Assembly (NCBI RefSeq): GCF_963678635.1
Contig: NC_087062.1
Coordinates: 72,385,345-72,449,344, forward strand
Length of the DNA stretch: 64,000 nt
Direction of reading: 5' to 3'
DNA from: Symsagittifera roscoffensis
Taxonomy: Eukaryota > Xenacoelomorpha > Acoela > Convolutidae
This document shows, piece after piece, positions 46,245 to 56,865 of the stretch; the first letter of the stretch is position 1, and every line of letters starts with the position of its first letter. The notes beneath the pieces were generated by a model that searched no databases, was not told where the DNA came from, and worked only from the letters and a program-made list of their open reading frames with translations. A program made the position numbers and the translations under genes.

Positions 46245-47176
46245 AACCTTGAAGTTACTCTTCAAAATCATTTCAGGCGCTAAACAAATTTATTAATATA
46301 CAATAACGATTGATAAAAAGATCTAAGATCGTTTTCCTAAAACTCTGCAGTATTATACAAAACATGTTTGAAAAATATTTATTGAAAAATAAAAATAAAA
46401 ATTAGTAGCATGACAATAAATGGTTAGTAATCATAAATCATCCTGTTGTTCCAGCTTCATCATCTAAAACATAACAGCAATCATAAACCCACTAATATCA
46501 TCAAAACACTAAATCTTTCCTTTACACACATTTAAAATTTTATTAAAACTTAAATTCACTTAATTTTAAAACCAGATCATCAAGGCTTATCCTTGGATCT
46601 TAAATCATTTTCTACTTAATTAAATTTCAAATTTGATCATCAAGGCTTATCCTTGGATCAAACAGAACAACTTTGTTCTCCCCCACCCACTTAATTAGTG
46701 TCTAACGACCTCAAACGTCGATTCACTACCCAACCCTTTCTAAAGACCTAAGACTAATAGAAATTTTTAAACAAAACTAATCATTCAAATTAGGATAAAC
46801 AGTGAAGAACTTCGGTTATTCATCCTTCACTTGACCCCCCCTCTTACCAGACCCAGGATAAATCTTAGACTTAGTAAGTTTAAAATAGTATCTAACGAAC
46901 TACTCGCGTTCTAATTATACCTGAACCTTGTGGATCGATTTACTATTCTCCAACCCTTGAACACAATCACTACCCCTAAGTAAGATTAAGTAAGTTAACA
47001 CCTTAACTTATACTAGCCACGAGAAAGTAAAAAATCATTCTTCGGAATCGATATACTTTTCTCTCCAACCCTGAACAAACAGACCCAGGTTAAGCTAACC
47101 AAAAAATCGTAAGAACTAACAGTTTAGGAAAATAGAAATCATTTAACAACCCTTTGCATCCGTCATTCTAAACCTT
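46245..47176 (+). promoter_or_regulatory. Structured 5' leader, element 2
   Basis: The tandem CAAGG-CTTAT-CCTTG hairpins lie at 46575-46599 and 46635-46659. The UUCG hairpin lies near 47036-47047. Donor-like GTAAGT sites lie at 46874 and 46990. Loop sequences differ from element 1 while stems are kept. Confidence 0.6.
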
Positions 47177-47644
47177 ATGTCATTTAAAAACCTAGGAAAT
47201 AAACAAACAATCGTTTTACACAATTGTGAAATAGATAACAAAAAATACGACCTTGTAATCACACCTCATACACAAACAGTTGGATACATTCGAACAAAAC
47301 GACAAACACTAAAAAGAAAAATAATAACGAAACAAAGACAAATAACACGAAAAAGATTTTCAAAAAATCGAAACGCATTTTCAGAATCAGAAACCAACAG
47401 TTTAGACGAACTTTACAAACTAAAAGAATCAATAGATAAAAATTGCCCAATTCACGATCAATTATATTTCTCTGACTCAGAAACAACTTCAAATTCATCA
47501 CAAAGAGGAAAAAGAAGAATAAAAAAGCAGTACAAACACAAACCAGTACATTTATACAATTGGAATCAACCAATTCGACACATTAATAATTACATATTAA
47601 CAGTAATCGAACGAAAAAATGAGTTCAACGCACACCCCAGGTGA
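47177..47644 (+). CDS. ORF1, basic 155-aa protein, element 2
   Basis: Counterpart of 16538-17005 with the same length and the same 26-base overlap with gag (gag in the +1 frame). The changes are conservative or in the Ser-rich middle segment. The A-rich overlap CGAAAAAATGAG might allow frameshifting or leaky initiation between the two frames. Confidence 0.75.
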   Translation: MSFKNLGNKQTIVLHNCEIDNKKYDLVITPHTQTVGYIRTKRQTLKRKIITKQRQITRKRFSKNRNAFSESETNSLDELYKLKESIDKNCPIHDQLYFSDSETTSNSSQRGKRRIKKQYKHKPVHLYNWNQPIRHINNYILTVIERKNEFNAHPR

Positions 47645-50600
47645 AGAAACTCCAGATGATGATGAAATCTTTCCTTTTATAGTAGACGCAGATACTGATA
47701 GAGGACAACACATATTTTGTCAAAATTTACTCGTAAATTTATTTGAACCCGGAATCAGTCCATGTAAAACAGAGTTCCCCGATGTAAAAATCAAAAGACA
47801 AATCATAGATCACTATCTAAAAGATATATGCAACATAACACAACAGTATGGAATCTACTCCATAGAATTCACCTCACCAAACCATAATAATAGAAAATAT
47901 ACAATTCAAACAGACGATCTTGATTTAGAATTTTCAAAAGTTTTTTCAGAATATATAAAAAGCATCCAATACCATAACTCACAAAGAGCAAACTCCATAT
48001 TCACCAATGAAGTTTTCGCAATAATATATAGTTATATTTCGATATTAGAAAACGAAATCCCAATAACAAATGTCTCACCGACAGAAACATCTAAACATTT
48101 AAGAGTACGACATGAAATCACACTACTCTCTAGTTATTTAAACATCATTAAAGAAAATTTCGCGAAAGACGACGTTTCACAACATACAAAACACGATCTA
48201 CAAAAAATTTTGGCATGGTTCATAATAGATTATTTCACACACAATATTGATTTAATTGCACAAGCAAGAAAAAATTTTAGACCCCAAAACTCGAACGATG
48301 ATACCGCTATCACAGAACAATCAGATTATGTTTGGGACCCCGAATGGTCTCATCCCGCATTTATAAGCTTTCCACAATCAATCTCAAGTCAAGCAATAGG
48401 TACAATATCTTACATAAGAGATTATGTAAGAGTAATACCATTAACAATTGATGCAACACCATTAAACTATAATACATTTTTACCCGATACACAAAATAAT
48501 AGTTTAAACTCTACAGTTATACACAATGAAAACCTCAATGGAACTAGGAATCTTACTCAACAAGATATCCAGACACCATCACACTTCATAAATGAAGAAA
48601 TTGTACACACAACAACTACACAACAAAGTATTTCACCAATACGCCCAAATTTAACAACACCAAGAAATACAAATCCTTCACAAACACAGGTAACCTTACA
48701 ATCAACCGTTAAACCTTCGGTTGCCCCTAAATATTCACATATGGATTACCAAACATACAGACCCATGACAATACCACCAAAAACACGCAAAACATTCACT
48801 AGAAACAACTTTGCAGACCATAATTATAATTATACACATCCATCAAAAACATATAATCAACCACAAAGAAATTTTAACCAATATACAAGATCTCGAAATT
48901 GGGATAACCCAATGGCCCAACCTAATTCAACAAATTTCCAAACAAATCCTCCACGGGATCACAGTGAAAATTACCCATTTTTTCAACAAAATAAAAATAA
49001 AAAACAGACATCTTATCAAATGGATTATTTATCCTCAGATGATGATTTCTTACAACCAGATATATTTGCACAAAATACTCAAGAATATCGTAGACAAGGA
49101 ATACAGAGAACACGTACAAATCATAGAAATTTTTCTCCACAACCAATAGATGCACAAAATCAACAACCAATTCAACAACAAAATCCAATTAATACACAAT
49201 CTTTTCAACCAATTCAACAACAAAATCCAATGACTGCACACTCGTATCAACCATCACAAATGCAAAATGAAATACCACTCCCATATTATCTCCAACAACA
49301 TGAGATAACAAGAAACCAACTTTCAAATTTTTCTCAAATGCCAAATGCAGCAGAATCATTACAAATGACAATGAATCCATACCTTATGGGTGGATCATCA
49401 ATAACATCAAACAAACCTTTAATGGTTTTCACAGGAACAGACCCTGAATATTCTGTAGAAGATTATTTAAATGCAGTAACAGCAAACCTGATTTTAAATA
49501 TTGGACCTGAACCAATAAATACGCCACTACATCAAAATTGGATACATCGACGCACAGCGTTAATACAAACAACCTTAGATGGCGCAGCCCAAAAATGGTT
49601 TTCAGTACTACCTCTAGAAATAAAATCAAACTGGAAAAGATTTACACAAGAATTTTCAAAAATGTTTGACTCCGAAAGAAACAAACAACAACAAAGAGTT
49701 TTATGTAATGAAATTCGCAGATTACCAAACGAAACCATCAAGCAAATAGCAGTACGAATCGAAACACTAGTTCGAAAAGCATATTCATTAAATACACATG
49801 ACTATAAAAACACAAAGATGACAGAAATCTTAATGATGACCTTAACACCACAATTAAGGAAAATAGCAATAAAAAAGAGAGCATCACATCCTTCTTCAAT
49901 TCGAGAACCCGATTTAGATTTTCGAAAACTAGTAGACAAATTAGAACAAGCAGAAATCACGATGAAACTAGAAGAAACGGAAAATCTGAAATTACAATAC
50001 GTTAACAGAATTGAAACGACTCCCACTAATATTAATAATATACAGGAATCAGAGACAGACCTCGTTGAAAAAATCACTGAAATACTCAATATCTACGAAA
50101 AGAACCCAAACTTTAAAGGCAAACCATCTTTCAAAAAATGGTGTAATTATTGCCGACGATACGGACACAGTATTTCCGAATGTAGACAAAAACAGCAAGA
50201 TAATCAAAATAAACCTCAAAAATATAAAGAACCAAATAAATCATTCTATCAATACATGAAAAAAGATCAAAATCTACCGAACAAAACAGTCCACAGCAAC
50301 AACAGTTCAGGAAAACCACTCCCGAACAATACAAATTATACAAGAAATCAATCACCATATAACTCAAGTTATAGAGGAAGATCACCAGAACGAAGAAACA
50401 CGTATAATTCATCACAAAATCACTACAATAGACCAAATAGTCGAAATAACTACTCCAGATCAAATTCAAACACACAACGATTTGTTTCTAGATCTAATTC
50501 CCAATCAAGAAATAACTACTATCCAAACAACCAATCACGAAATTCATCATACAATAGGAATAGAAACTACTCCTATAATCGAAATAGAAGTTATTCAAAC

Positions 50601-53600
50601 AACCGAAACCAGAATTACCCGAACAATCGATCAAGGAATAACTCATATAATAGATCGAACTATAACAGACCAAACAATAATTACCAAAACAGATCGCGAA
50701 ATAATTCACAAAATCGACACCCAAGTTATAATAATCGTTATAGAAATTATTCCCAATCACCACACCGGAATAATAATAACTATAATAATTCTAATAATCG
50801 CCACAGAAGTAGTACACCTAAACATCAAAGACAAATCAATCAAGTACAATCTAACCCAGAAACAACATCAGACCCTCCAGGTATTGATGACACAGTAACT
50901 GATACGTTACAACTCAATCAAATAAACTGTACATCATCAGATTCAGAAAGTGATACTGAAAACACTCTTTCTATCAATATGATAAAAGTCGAAAATGACT
51001 ATGAATCTGTCATATATGAACAACCCTTTTCATCACACATATATGAAAATCAATCAGAATTTCTTCAAAATTATTACACTACACCCATAAATTCCACACC
51101 AACGACGCAAGAAACAAACGAGATTAACACTACAGATCAAACCAATAAAAATACCAAAACAAAATGCTTGAATACAAACCACATTTATCAAAATATACAA
51201 AAAGAACAACCCAAAGAAAAAATTTGGACAATACCATTTCTCTTAGAAAGCCCAAGAAATAAAGAATTTCAACCACCAGACCTTGAAATAGATTTTTTAA
51301 TTGATTCAGGAGCAGAATCAAACATAATAAACATCCCCACATGGAATGAAATAAAAACTTTACACCCAAAGTTAATACCTCTTGAAACCTCCAGTAAGTT
51401 AGCAACAGCACAAGGATCAACATTGATAAACTACGGAAAAATCCAATTATTTCTCCTCCCCACCAGAACAATGGAACAAAGCAAAATTTTAAATAAGCCA
51501 TTTAAACAAATATTCCATATCACTGACATTAAATATAATATCATTGGAATACCATTTATTTCGAAGTATATACCAACAATTAACATACTAAATAGTAAAA
51601 TATTAATCAAAGATAAATATACAAAAACAAAAGAAACATCCTTAACATTTTTTCAAAGATTAAATAAACAACCACCATTCTTTTCAAAATTCTACCCGAT
51701 ATTTAACAAACAAAGAAAACACCTAAAACCACTATCAGGAAATATCTATAATTTTTCAATCAAACAAGTTCAGCAATATGATAAAGAACAAAACAAACAA
51801 AAATTTTATATGTCAGAATTTGAATTCAAACCTATTCACAAATTTTTCAAAATCACAATCTCATCCATAAAATATTTGAAAAATTCGAATTCCGATATCA
51901 TTTCCTTACATGTCTATAACAACACACCTTACCAAGTAACATTACCTTTAGGACTTTTAGGATATTGTGAAACCAACGCTACAATATCACCAATACACGA
52001 AAAAGCCTATCGCGTAAATAATATACTCCAATTACTAGATATTTGCCAATCTACAATTCTTAATGAAGAATTATCTATAAATAATATAATAAGTAACGAA
52101 AACAGAAATACGGATTATTTCACAAAAACTCCATATTTCAAACCTACATTCAACATAAGTAACTACACAGAGGACCAACAGAAATTTTTAACAATGTTTA
52201 ATTTCCAACATTCACAAATAACACAAGACGAATTCGAAAAATTAGCCAAACAGCTAATTAAATATTCATCAGTCTATGCAACATCAAAATTCGATGTTGG
52301 CAAAATCAGTTCATCACTACATCTCCCGTTAAAACCAGACGCAGTTTTCAAAAAACAGAGAGCAAGTAAAGTACCAATTCACTTACATGATAAAGTGAAC
52401 AGATTACTCGATATTTTAGAACAATACAACATTATATCACCAGTAAACAAAGAAGAACAACCAAAAGGCAACACATTCATCAACCCTGTTATCATTCTAG
52501 CTAAAGGAGAATCATTAAAAATCGTTCTCGACGCTAGATACCTCAATTCACTCATAGATGAATCAAAATGTAATTGGCCCATTGAACCAATACAAGTTAT
52601 TTTAACAAAAATAAACGGCAAATACTTTACAACCGCCGATATGAATAGTGCATACAATCAAATGCCACTAGATGAACAATCACGACGTTTAACACAATTT
52701 GTTATAGGAAACCAACAATATGAATTCAACCGCTTATTCTATGGAATATCCATAGGACCAGCAGCATTTTCAGCTTTTATGAGCAAAATTTTTAGACCAC
52801 TAATACTCAAGAAAAACGCAATCACCTATTTAGACGATGTTTTTATGCAATCACAAACAAAAGACGAAATGTTCAATGTTTTAGAAAAATATCACCAAAT
52901 ACTTCAGAACGAAAATCTGAAGGCCGCCCCCGATAAATCACACTTCTTTTTGACAAGAGTTAAATTCTTAGGACATAATATAGAAAGAAAAACAATCACT
53001 CCATTGAAACCACGCATTGACGCTATTCAAAAACTTCAACCACCAACAAATAAAAAGAAAATCCAAGAATTTCTTGGAATGTTAAACTTTTTAAGTAAAT
53101 ATGTTTATAAAATGCAATTATATCTACGACCATTTTATAACATCCTTAGACAACAAAATAATTTTGAATGGAACACAGAACATCAAACACGATTTGAAGA
53201 AATAAAGAAACTTTTAACTGAACAAATTTCAAACACAATTCCAGACTCAAATCAACCATTTTATGCAATGTGCGATGCTTCGAACTTTGGCATCGGTGCA
53301 GCACTATTACAATCACATAATGGTACAAATAAAATGAACCTCATATCAGCAAATTCTCGATTATTCACTCAAGCAGAGCTACGACTCTCAACTCTAATGA
53401 GAGAATGTACAGCCATAATATATACACTGACAGAATATGAATTTCTGATACTTGGATCAAAACATCCAACAGTTCTATTCACAGACCATAAACCAATAAT
53501 CTTTCTCTTTACACAAAAATCTAACCCAAACCACCGAGTTTACAGATTTCAACTAATTCTAATGAAATTTCCAAACTTACATATAGTTTGGACTGCAGGA

Positions 53601-55841
53601 AAAAATCTTGCATTACCAGACACCTTAAGTCGAAATACACCACCTGAATTACTTACACGAAAAACAACAGTTGAAATACCCAAAAACATAAAATTCTACC
53701 TTGCAGAAAACGAAACATCACCCCGATTGGATTGCAAATATGCAGTAAAAACTGATATTGAACAATCACAAATAAATAATTTACAACATTTCCCACTTTA
53801 TTTAGATTGTCAAAATAATCATTATGAAGTTGATTTACTTGGAACATCAACTTTCAAACCAATCCCATATTCTCAATGGATAAAAAATAACACCCAACAA
53901 AAACGAACAAAACAACACCCGCCTAAAAAAGACCATTTTCCACTAATTGAAAAAGAAGATTTAACTGATAAAATAAATTTATCAGGACCACAAACAAATG
54001 ATTCAAAATACACAATAAATCAAGTTTTTGACCTTCACGACCCACTTGACACAATACCCTTATCTAAATTAGAAATCGAAAACATTTTTCTCCCCCCAAC
54101 AGAAACAATTACAATTTCAACACTGAAACAATATCAAAACCTTGACCCAGTAATTCGACAACTGAAATCATGGCACAAATATAAAACTAAACCTATCAAA
54201 GCAGATTCAACCATTCTAGGAAACAAAACACTCCTCCGATACTTTCGCAAATTTAACAACACAACAATTAACGAAAATACAGACCTTTTAGAGTATAACC
54301 TGAATGAATCTACAGTTCCATGTCTCCCTTTAAGTATGATTCTTATAGCTTTTAATATTTCACATACACAAAATATTAAAGGACACTCTGGATCAGAAAA
54401 AACATATTCAAATTTTATACAAAATTTTTACTTCCCAAATGCACCAATTTGGATAAAAGTACTATGCAATGATTGTATAGTATGTCAACTAAATAAACCT
54501 TACCCAAATCAAAAACAAATAGCACAAAAACAAGATTTTAAAGGACAAAGTTTGTACTTTAACCATCGTATCTCATTTGATACTAAGGGACCAATTTCAC
54601 CCTCATCAGAAGGAAACTCCTACATTATGGTAATTGTTGACGCATTTACACATTATGTAGCACTTAACCCAGTACCACATTGTAACGCTTATTACGCTTA
54701 CACAACACTCTATGAACACTGGATAGCAAAATTCGGACTACCAGAAATTTTAGTTACAGACAACGGTACAGAATTCATAAATAATGAAATTATCACACTA
54801 TGTCATTTATATAACATTAAACACAAACCACGTACATCTCATGCACCTTGGACAAACGGCTTAGTCGAAGGTATGAACCGTTCATTACAAGAATATCTTA
54901 GATGTATCATCAACGGAAATGATACAAAATATACCGAATGGTCAGCAGATGTAAAATTATTTCCCTTAGCATATAATTCACAAATAACGACAACTTTAGG
55001 AATGTCACCATACGAAATGGTTTTTAACCAAAAGCCACGCAAACCAATAATGTTTACAGCAAATTCTCATAAAAACGCACAAGGTTATTGTCAACCAAAT
55101 AAAGACTCAATTTGTTATAACCTACCTTTACATACACACGATGAAGATCATTTTCATCACCCACAAATTCTTAAACTAGCCTCCGGTACACACACCGAAT
55201 GGATTCTAAATAGAGATAAAAAACACAATGAAATTTATCAAAAAATAACAAAAAAGTTATTACAAAGACAAAACATTAATGAACAAATCAATTCACGTTT
55301 TACACCAGCCTCCGATTTAAAAATTGGAACATTTGTTTTAATACCTAATTTTAATACTCAAAAAGGAATTTCTAAAAAATTACAACCCCTTCGAAAAGGA
55401 CCATACCAAATAATTGCAAAACCCACTGATGTCACATATAAAATTACCGACTCAAACACAAAAGAAATCGTTCAACATCGAAACAACCTATTACCTTATT
55501 ACCCAAAAGAATACGCACTCCGCGAATTAACTCAATTATATTCTTTCACAGGATTAAAAATCATTCAAAATGAACCACATCTGAAAAACACAGAACAAAA
55601 TGATAACCCCACCGAAAATCAAAACACAAAACCAACCGCCACCAAAAACAATACACAAAACCATAAAGAATCTCCAAAACAAAGAAAAAATAGAAAAATG
55701 ACAGAACAAATAATACCCCAAGAAGAAATAGACAAATCTGAACATAGAAAAACAACAAGACTCCGAAATCAACCACGTAAAAACTACAAAATGTTCATCC
55801 CCCAATCTAAAATATTAAAGAAAGTAGAATTTAAAAAGTAA
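47619..55841 (+). CDS. gag-pol: Gag-Pol polyprotein, single 2740-codon frame, element 2
   Basis: Structural and enzymatic polyprotein of a Ty3/gypsy-class element, with no stop or frameshift between gag and pol. Residues 1-590 are a matrix-like and Gln/Pro-rich region. About 600-830 is a capsid-like retrotransposon Gag region. The CCHC knuckle (CX2CX4HX4C) lies at 842-855. About 880-1080 is an Asn/Arg/Ser/Tyr-rich tract, probably RNA-binding. Protease DSG is at 1229. RT has a catalytic Asp at 1674 and YLDD at 1737-1740. RNase H has D1886, E1929, D1956 and D2001. Integrase has H2249, H2256, C2286 and C2289, with a D2321, D2381, E2417 triad (D,D-35-E). A GPY/F module starts at 2594. All catalytic residues are present. 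The basic tail may contact chromatin. Confidence 0.93.
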   Translation: MSSTHTPGEETPDDDEIFPFIVDADTDRGQHIFCQNLLVNLFEPGISPCKTEFPDVKIKRQIIDHYLKDICNITQQYGIYSIEFTSPNHNNRKYTIQTDDLDLEFSKVFSEYIKSIQYHNSQRANSIFTNEVFAIIYSYISILENEIPITNVSPTETSKHLRVRHEITLLSSYLNIIKENFAKDDVSQHTKHDLQKILAWFIIDYFTHNIDLIAQARKNFRPQNSNDDTAITEQSDYVWDPEWSHPAFISFPQSISSQAIGTISYIRDYVRVIPLTIDATPLNYNTFLPDTQNNSLNSTVIHNENLNGTRNLTQQDIQTPSHFINEEIVHTTTTQQSISPIRPNLTTPRNTNPSQTQVTLQSTVKPSVAPKYSHMDYQTYRPMTIPPKTRKTFTRNNFADHNYNYTHPSKTYNQPQRNFNQYTRSRNWDNPMAQPNSTNFQTNPPRDHSENYPFFQQNKNKKQTSYQMDYLSSDDDFLQPDIFAQNTQEYRRQGIQRTRTNHRNFSPQPIDAQNQQPIQQQNPINTQSFQPIQQQNPMTAHSYQPSQMQNEIPLPYYLQQHEITRNQLSNFSQMPNAAESLQMTMNPYLMGGSSITSNKPLMVFTGTDPEYSVEDYLNAVTANLILNIGPEPINTPLHQNWIHRRTALIQTTLDGAAQKWFSVLPLEIKSNWKRFTQEFSKMFDSERNKQQQRVLCNEIRRLPNETIKQIAVRIETLVRKAYSLNTHDYKNTKMTEILMMTLTPQLRKIAIKKRASHPSSIREPDLDFRKLVDKLEQAEITMKLEETENLKLQYVNRIETTPTNINNIQESETDLVEKITEILNIYEKNPNFKGKPSFKKWCNYCRRYGHSISECRQKQQDNQNKPQKYKEPNKSFYQYMKKDQNLPNKTVHSNNSSGKPLPNNTNYTRNQSPYNSSYRGRSPERRNTYNSSQNHYNRPNSRNNYSRSNSNTQRFVSRSNSQSRNNYYPNNQSRNSSYNRNRNYSYNRNRSYSNNRNQNYPNNRSRNNSYNRSNYNRPNNNYQNRSRNNSQNRHPSYNNRYRNYSQSPHRNNNNYNNSNNRHRSSTPKHQRQINQVQSNPETTSDPPGIDDTVTDTLQLNQINCTSSDSESDTENTLSINMIKVENDYESVIYEQPFSSHIYENQSEFLQNYYTTPINSTPTTQETNEINTTDQTNKNTKTKCLNTNHIYQNIQKEQPKEKIWTIPFLLESPRNKEFQPPDLEIDFLIDSGAESNIINIPTWNEIKTLHPKLIPLETSSKLATAQGSTLINYGKIQLFLLPTRTMEQSKILNKPFKQIFHITDIKYNIIGIPFISKYIPTINILNSKILIKDKYTKTKETSLTFFQRLNKQPPFFSKFYPIFNKQRKHLKPLSGNIYNFSIKQVQQYDKEQNKQKFYMSEFEFKPIHKFFKITISSIKYLKNSNSDIISLHVYNNTPYQVTLPLGLLGYCETNATISPIHEKAYRVNNILQLLDICQSTILNEELSINNIISNENRNTDYFTKTPYFKPTFNISNYTEDQQKFLTMFNFQHSQITQDEFEKLAKQLIKYSSVYATSKFDVGKISSSLHLPLKPDAVFKKQRASKVPIHLHDKVNRLLDILEQYNIISPVNKEEQPKGNTFINPVIILAKGESLKIVLDARYLNSLIDESKCNWPIEPIQVILTKINGKYFTTADMNSAYNQMPLDEQSRRLTQFVIGNQQYEFNRLFYGISIGPAAFSAFMSKIFRPLILKKNAITYLDDVFMQSQTKDEMFNVLEKYHQILQNENLKAAPDKSHFFLTRVKFLGHNIERKTITPLKPRIDAIQKLQPPTNKKKIQEFLGMLNFLSKYVYKMQLYLRPFYNILRQQNNFEWNTEHQTRFEEIKKLLTEQISNTIPDSNQPFYAMCDASNFGIGAALLQSHNGTNKMNLISANSRLFTQAELRLSTLMRECTAIIYTLTEYEFLILGSKHPTVLFTDHKPIIFLFTQKSNPNHRVYRFQLILMKFPNLHIVWTAGKNLALPDTLSRNTPPELLTRKTTVEIPKNIKFYLAENETSPRLDCKYAVKTDIEQSQINNLQHFPLYLDCQNNHYEVDLLGTSTFKPIPYSQWIKNNTQQKRTKQHPPKKDHFPLIEKEDLTDKINLSGPQTNDSKYTINQVFDLHDPLDTIPLSKLEIENIFLPPTETITISTLKQYQNLDPVIRQLKSWHKYKTKPIKADSTILGNKTLLRYFRKFNNTTINENTDLLEYNLNESTVPCLPLSMILIAFNISHTQNIKGHSGSEKTYSNFIQNFYFPNAPIWIKVLCNDCIVCQLNKPYPNQKQIAQKQDFKGQSLYFNHRISFDTKGPISPSSEGNSYIMVIVDAFTHYVALNPVPHCNAYYAYTTLYEHWIAKFGLPEILVTDNGTEFINNEIITLCHLYNIKHKPRTSHAPWTNGLVEGMNRSLQEYLRCIINGNDTKYTEWSADVKLFPLAYNSQITTTLGMSPYEMVFNQKPRKPIMFTANSHKNAQGYCQPNKDSICYNLPLHTHDEDHFHHPQILKLASGTHTEWILNRDKKHNEIYQKITKKLLQRQNINEQINSRFTPASDLKIGTFVLIPNFNTQKGISKKLQPLRKGPYQIIAKPTDVTYKITDSNTKEIVQHRNNLLPYYPKEYALRELTQLYSFTGLKIIQNEPHLKNTEQNDNPTENQNTKPTATKNNTQNHKESPKQRKNRKMTEQIIPQEEIDKSEHRKTTRLRNQPRKNYKMFIPQSKILKKVEFKK

Positions 55842-56441
55842 TTTTAAGATTTCATACTTCACAATCTTGAAACCTCCGTAACATTTTTCATTTCAATTTT
55901 TCAAAATAACATGCTCACAAGTACGCAATAATTCTAGTTCAAAATAGACCAATAGGATTCATCCAATCCGCCATTTTCTCTAACTCAAACTAAGATCAAT
56001 TAGACGAATAATCTAGAACTCCAGGCACATCTCTAACTATAACTTTACAACCTCCAGGTCAAAAATAAGCAAATCACTCCAACTTGACAACTAAAATAAA
56101 TATCACCATAATACCGTACCCCTCCCTTATCTAATAACCCAAAGATCAACAATATTTCCCCAACTCAGACCACGAATACCCCCAAAACAAATTTGATAAC
56201 TTAGCCTAAAGTAACAAAATGAAGATTTTAATTAGCCTAAAGTATAAAAATCTCACCATACCCCGGATCATTTGACAAACAAAAATAAAGAAAAAGACGA
56301 CCTCCCAGTCACCATGAAAATTGCCCCCAACAATTTTTTACAAAACTCAACCCACTTGTCAAAAAACTAATAAATAATTCGACCACACTAGAAAATCGCC
56401 TCAAACAGCAAAAAATATTCGACCAAGAGATCATTTCTTAA
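55842..56441 (+). other. Non-coding gap between gag-pol and the small membrane ORFs, element 2
   Basis: 600 bases without a frame of note, conserved with 25225-25817 including the repeated TAGCCTAAAGTA. It may hold splice or translation signals for the downstream genes. Confidence 0.5.
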
Positions 56442-56672
56442 ATGCTCTTCTCTCAAACAGTTGCTCAAATACTTATAAATTTTAAACATTTTTTTTCAAT
56501 ACTTGAAGCCTTTATAATATTTCTTTTTGATATACTTGAATCTTTTCTAATAATCCTAATCATTTTTTGTAACATTTTTTTAATTTTCTACACTCTACTC
56601 GAACTATTCCTCCAACTTTCCAAAACCCTTGAATATATCCACAGGTACGATTTTAACAACTTGTCTAAATGA
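56442..56672 (+). CDS. Small membrane ORF m1 (76 aa), element 2
   Basis: Very hydrophobic between residues about 20 and 57 (FSILEAFIIFLFDILESF, then LIILIIFCNIFLIFYTLL), with a polar C-terminus ending NNLSK. It probably spans the membrane once or twice. Its TGA stop overlaps the ATG of m2 as ATGA, so the two may be translated in a coupled way. The copy in element 1 is frameshifted. Confidence 0.55.
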   Translation: MLFSQTVAQILINFKHFFSILEAFIIFLFDILESFLIILIIFCNIFLIFYTLLELFLQLSKTLEYIHRYDFNNLSK

Positions 56673-56857
56673 TACGAACAATTTTCAGTAGAACCGATAT
56701 TTTTTTATTGTTTGTAATTTTCATAACATTTTTTTCATCCCTCATTTTGACCATCTGTAAATGTATAAAGAAAGCAATCCTCACATTTGCCCTAGCAACA
56801 GTCCTTCTAATTCTTTTTTTGGAAGAATATTATAATAAACACAAAATTTCTCACTAA
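56669..56857 (+). CDS. Small membrane ORF m2 (62 aa), element 2
   Basis: Counterpart of 26044-26232, with two hydrophobic spans around a KCIKK loop. It begins within the ATGA that ends m1. Conservation of length and topology in both copies, against a background of silent changes, supports translation. Confidence 0.65.
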   Translation: MIRTIFSRTDIFLLFVIFITFFSSLILTICKCIKKAILTFALATVLLILFLEEYYNKHKISH

Positions 56858-56865
56858 AGTAATAA

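Noticed and set aside
48811-49149. Alternate-frame ORFs inside gag-pol (Ile/Thr-rich or Tyr/Asn-rich), such as 48811-49149 and 50482-50898
   Set aside because: They are out-of-frame readings of repetitive Asn/Gln/Arg codons within an intact, motif-bearing frame.
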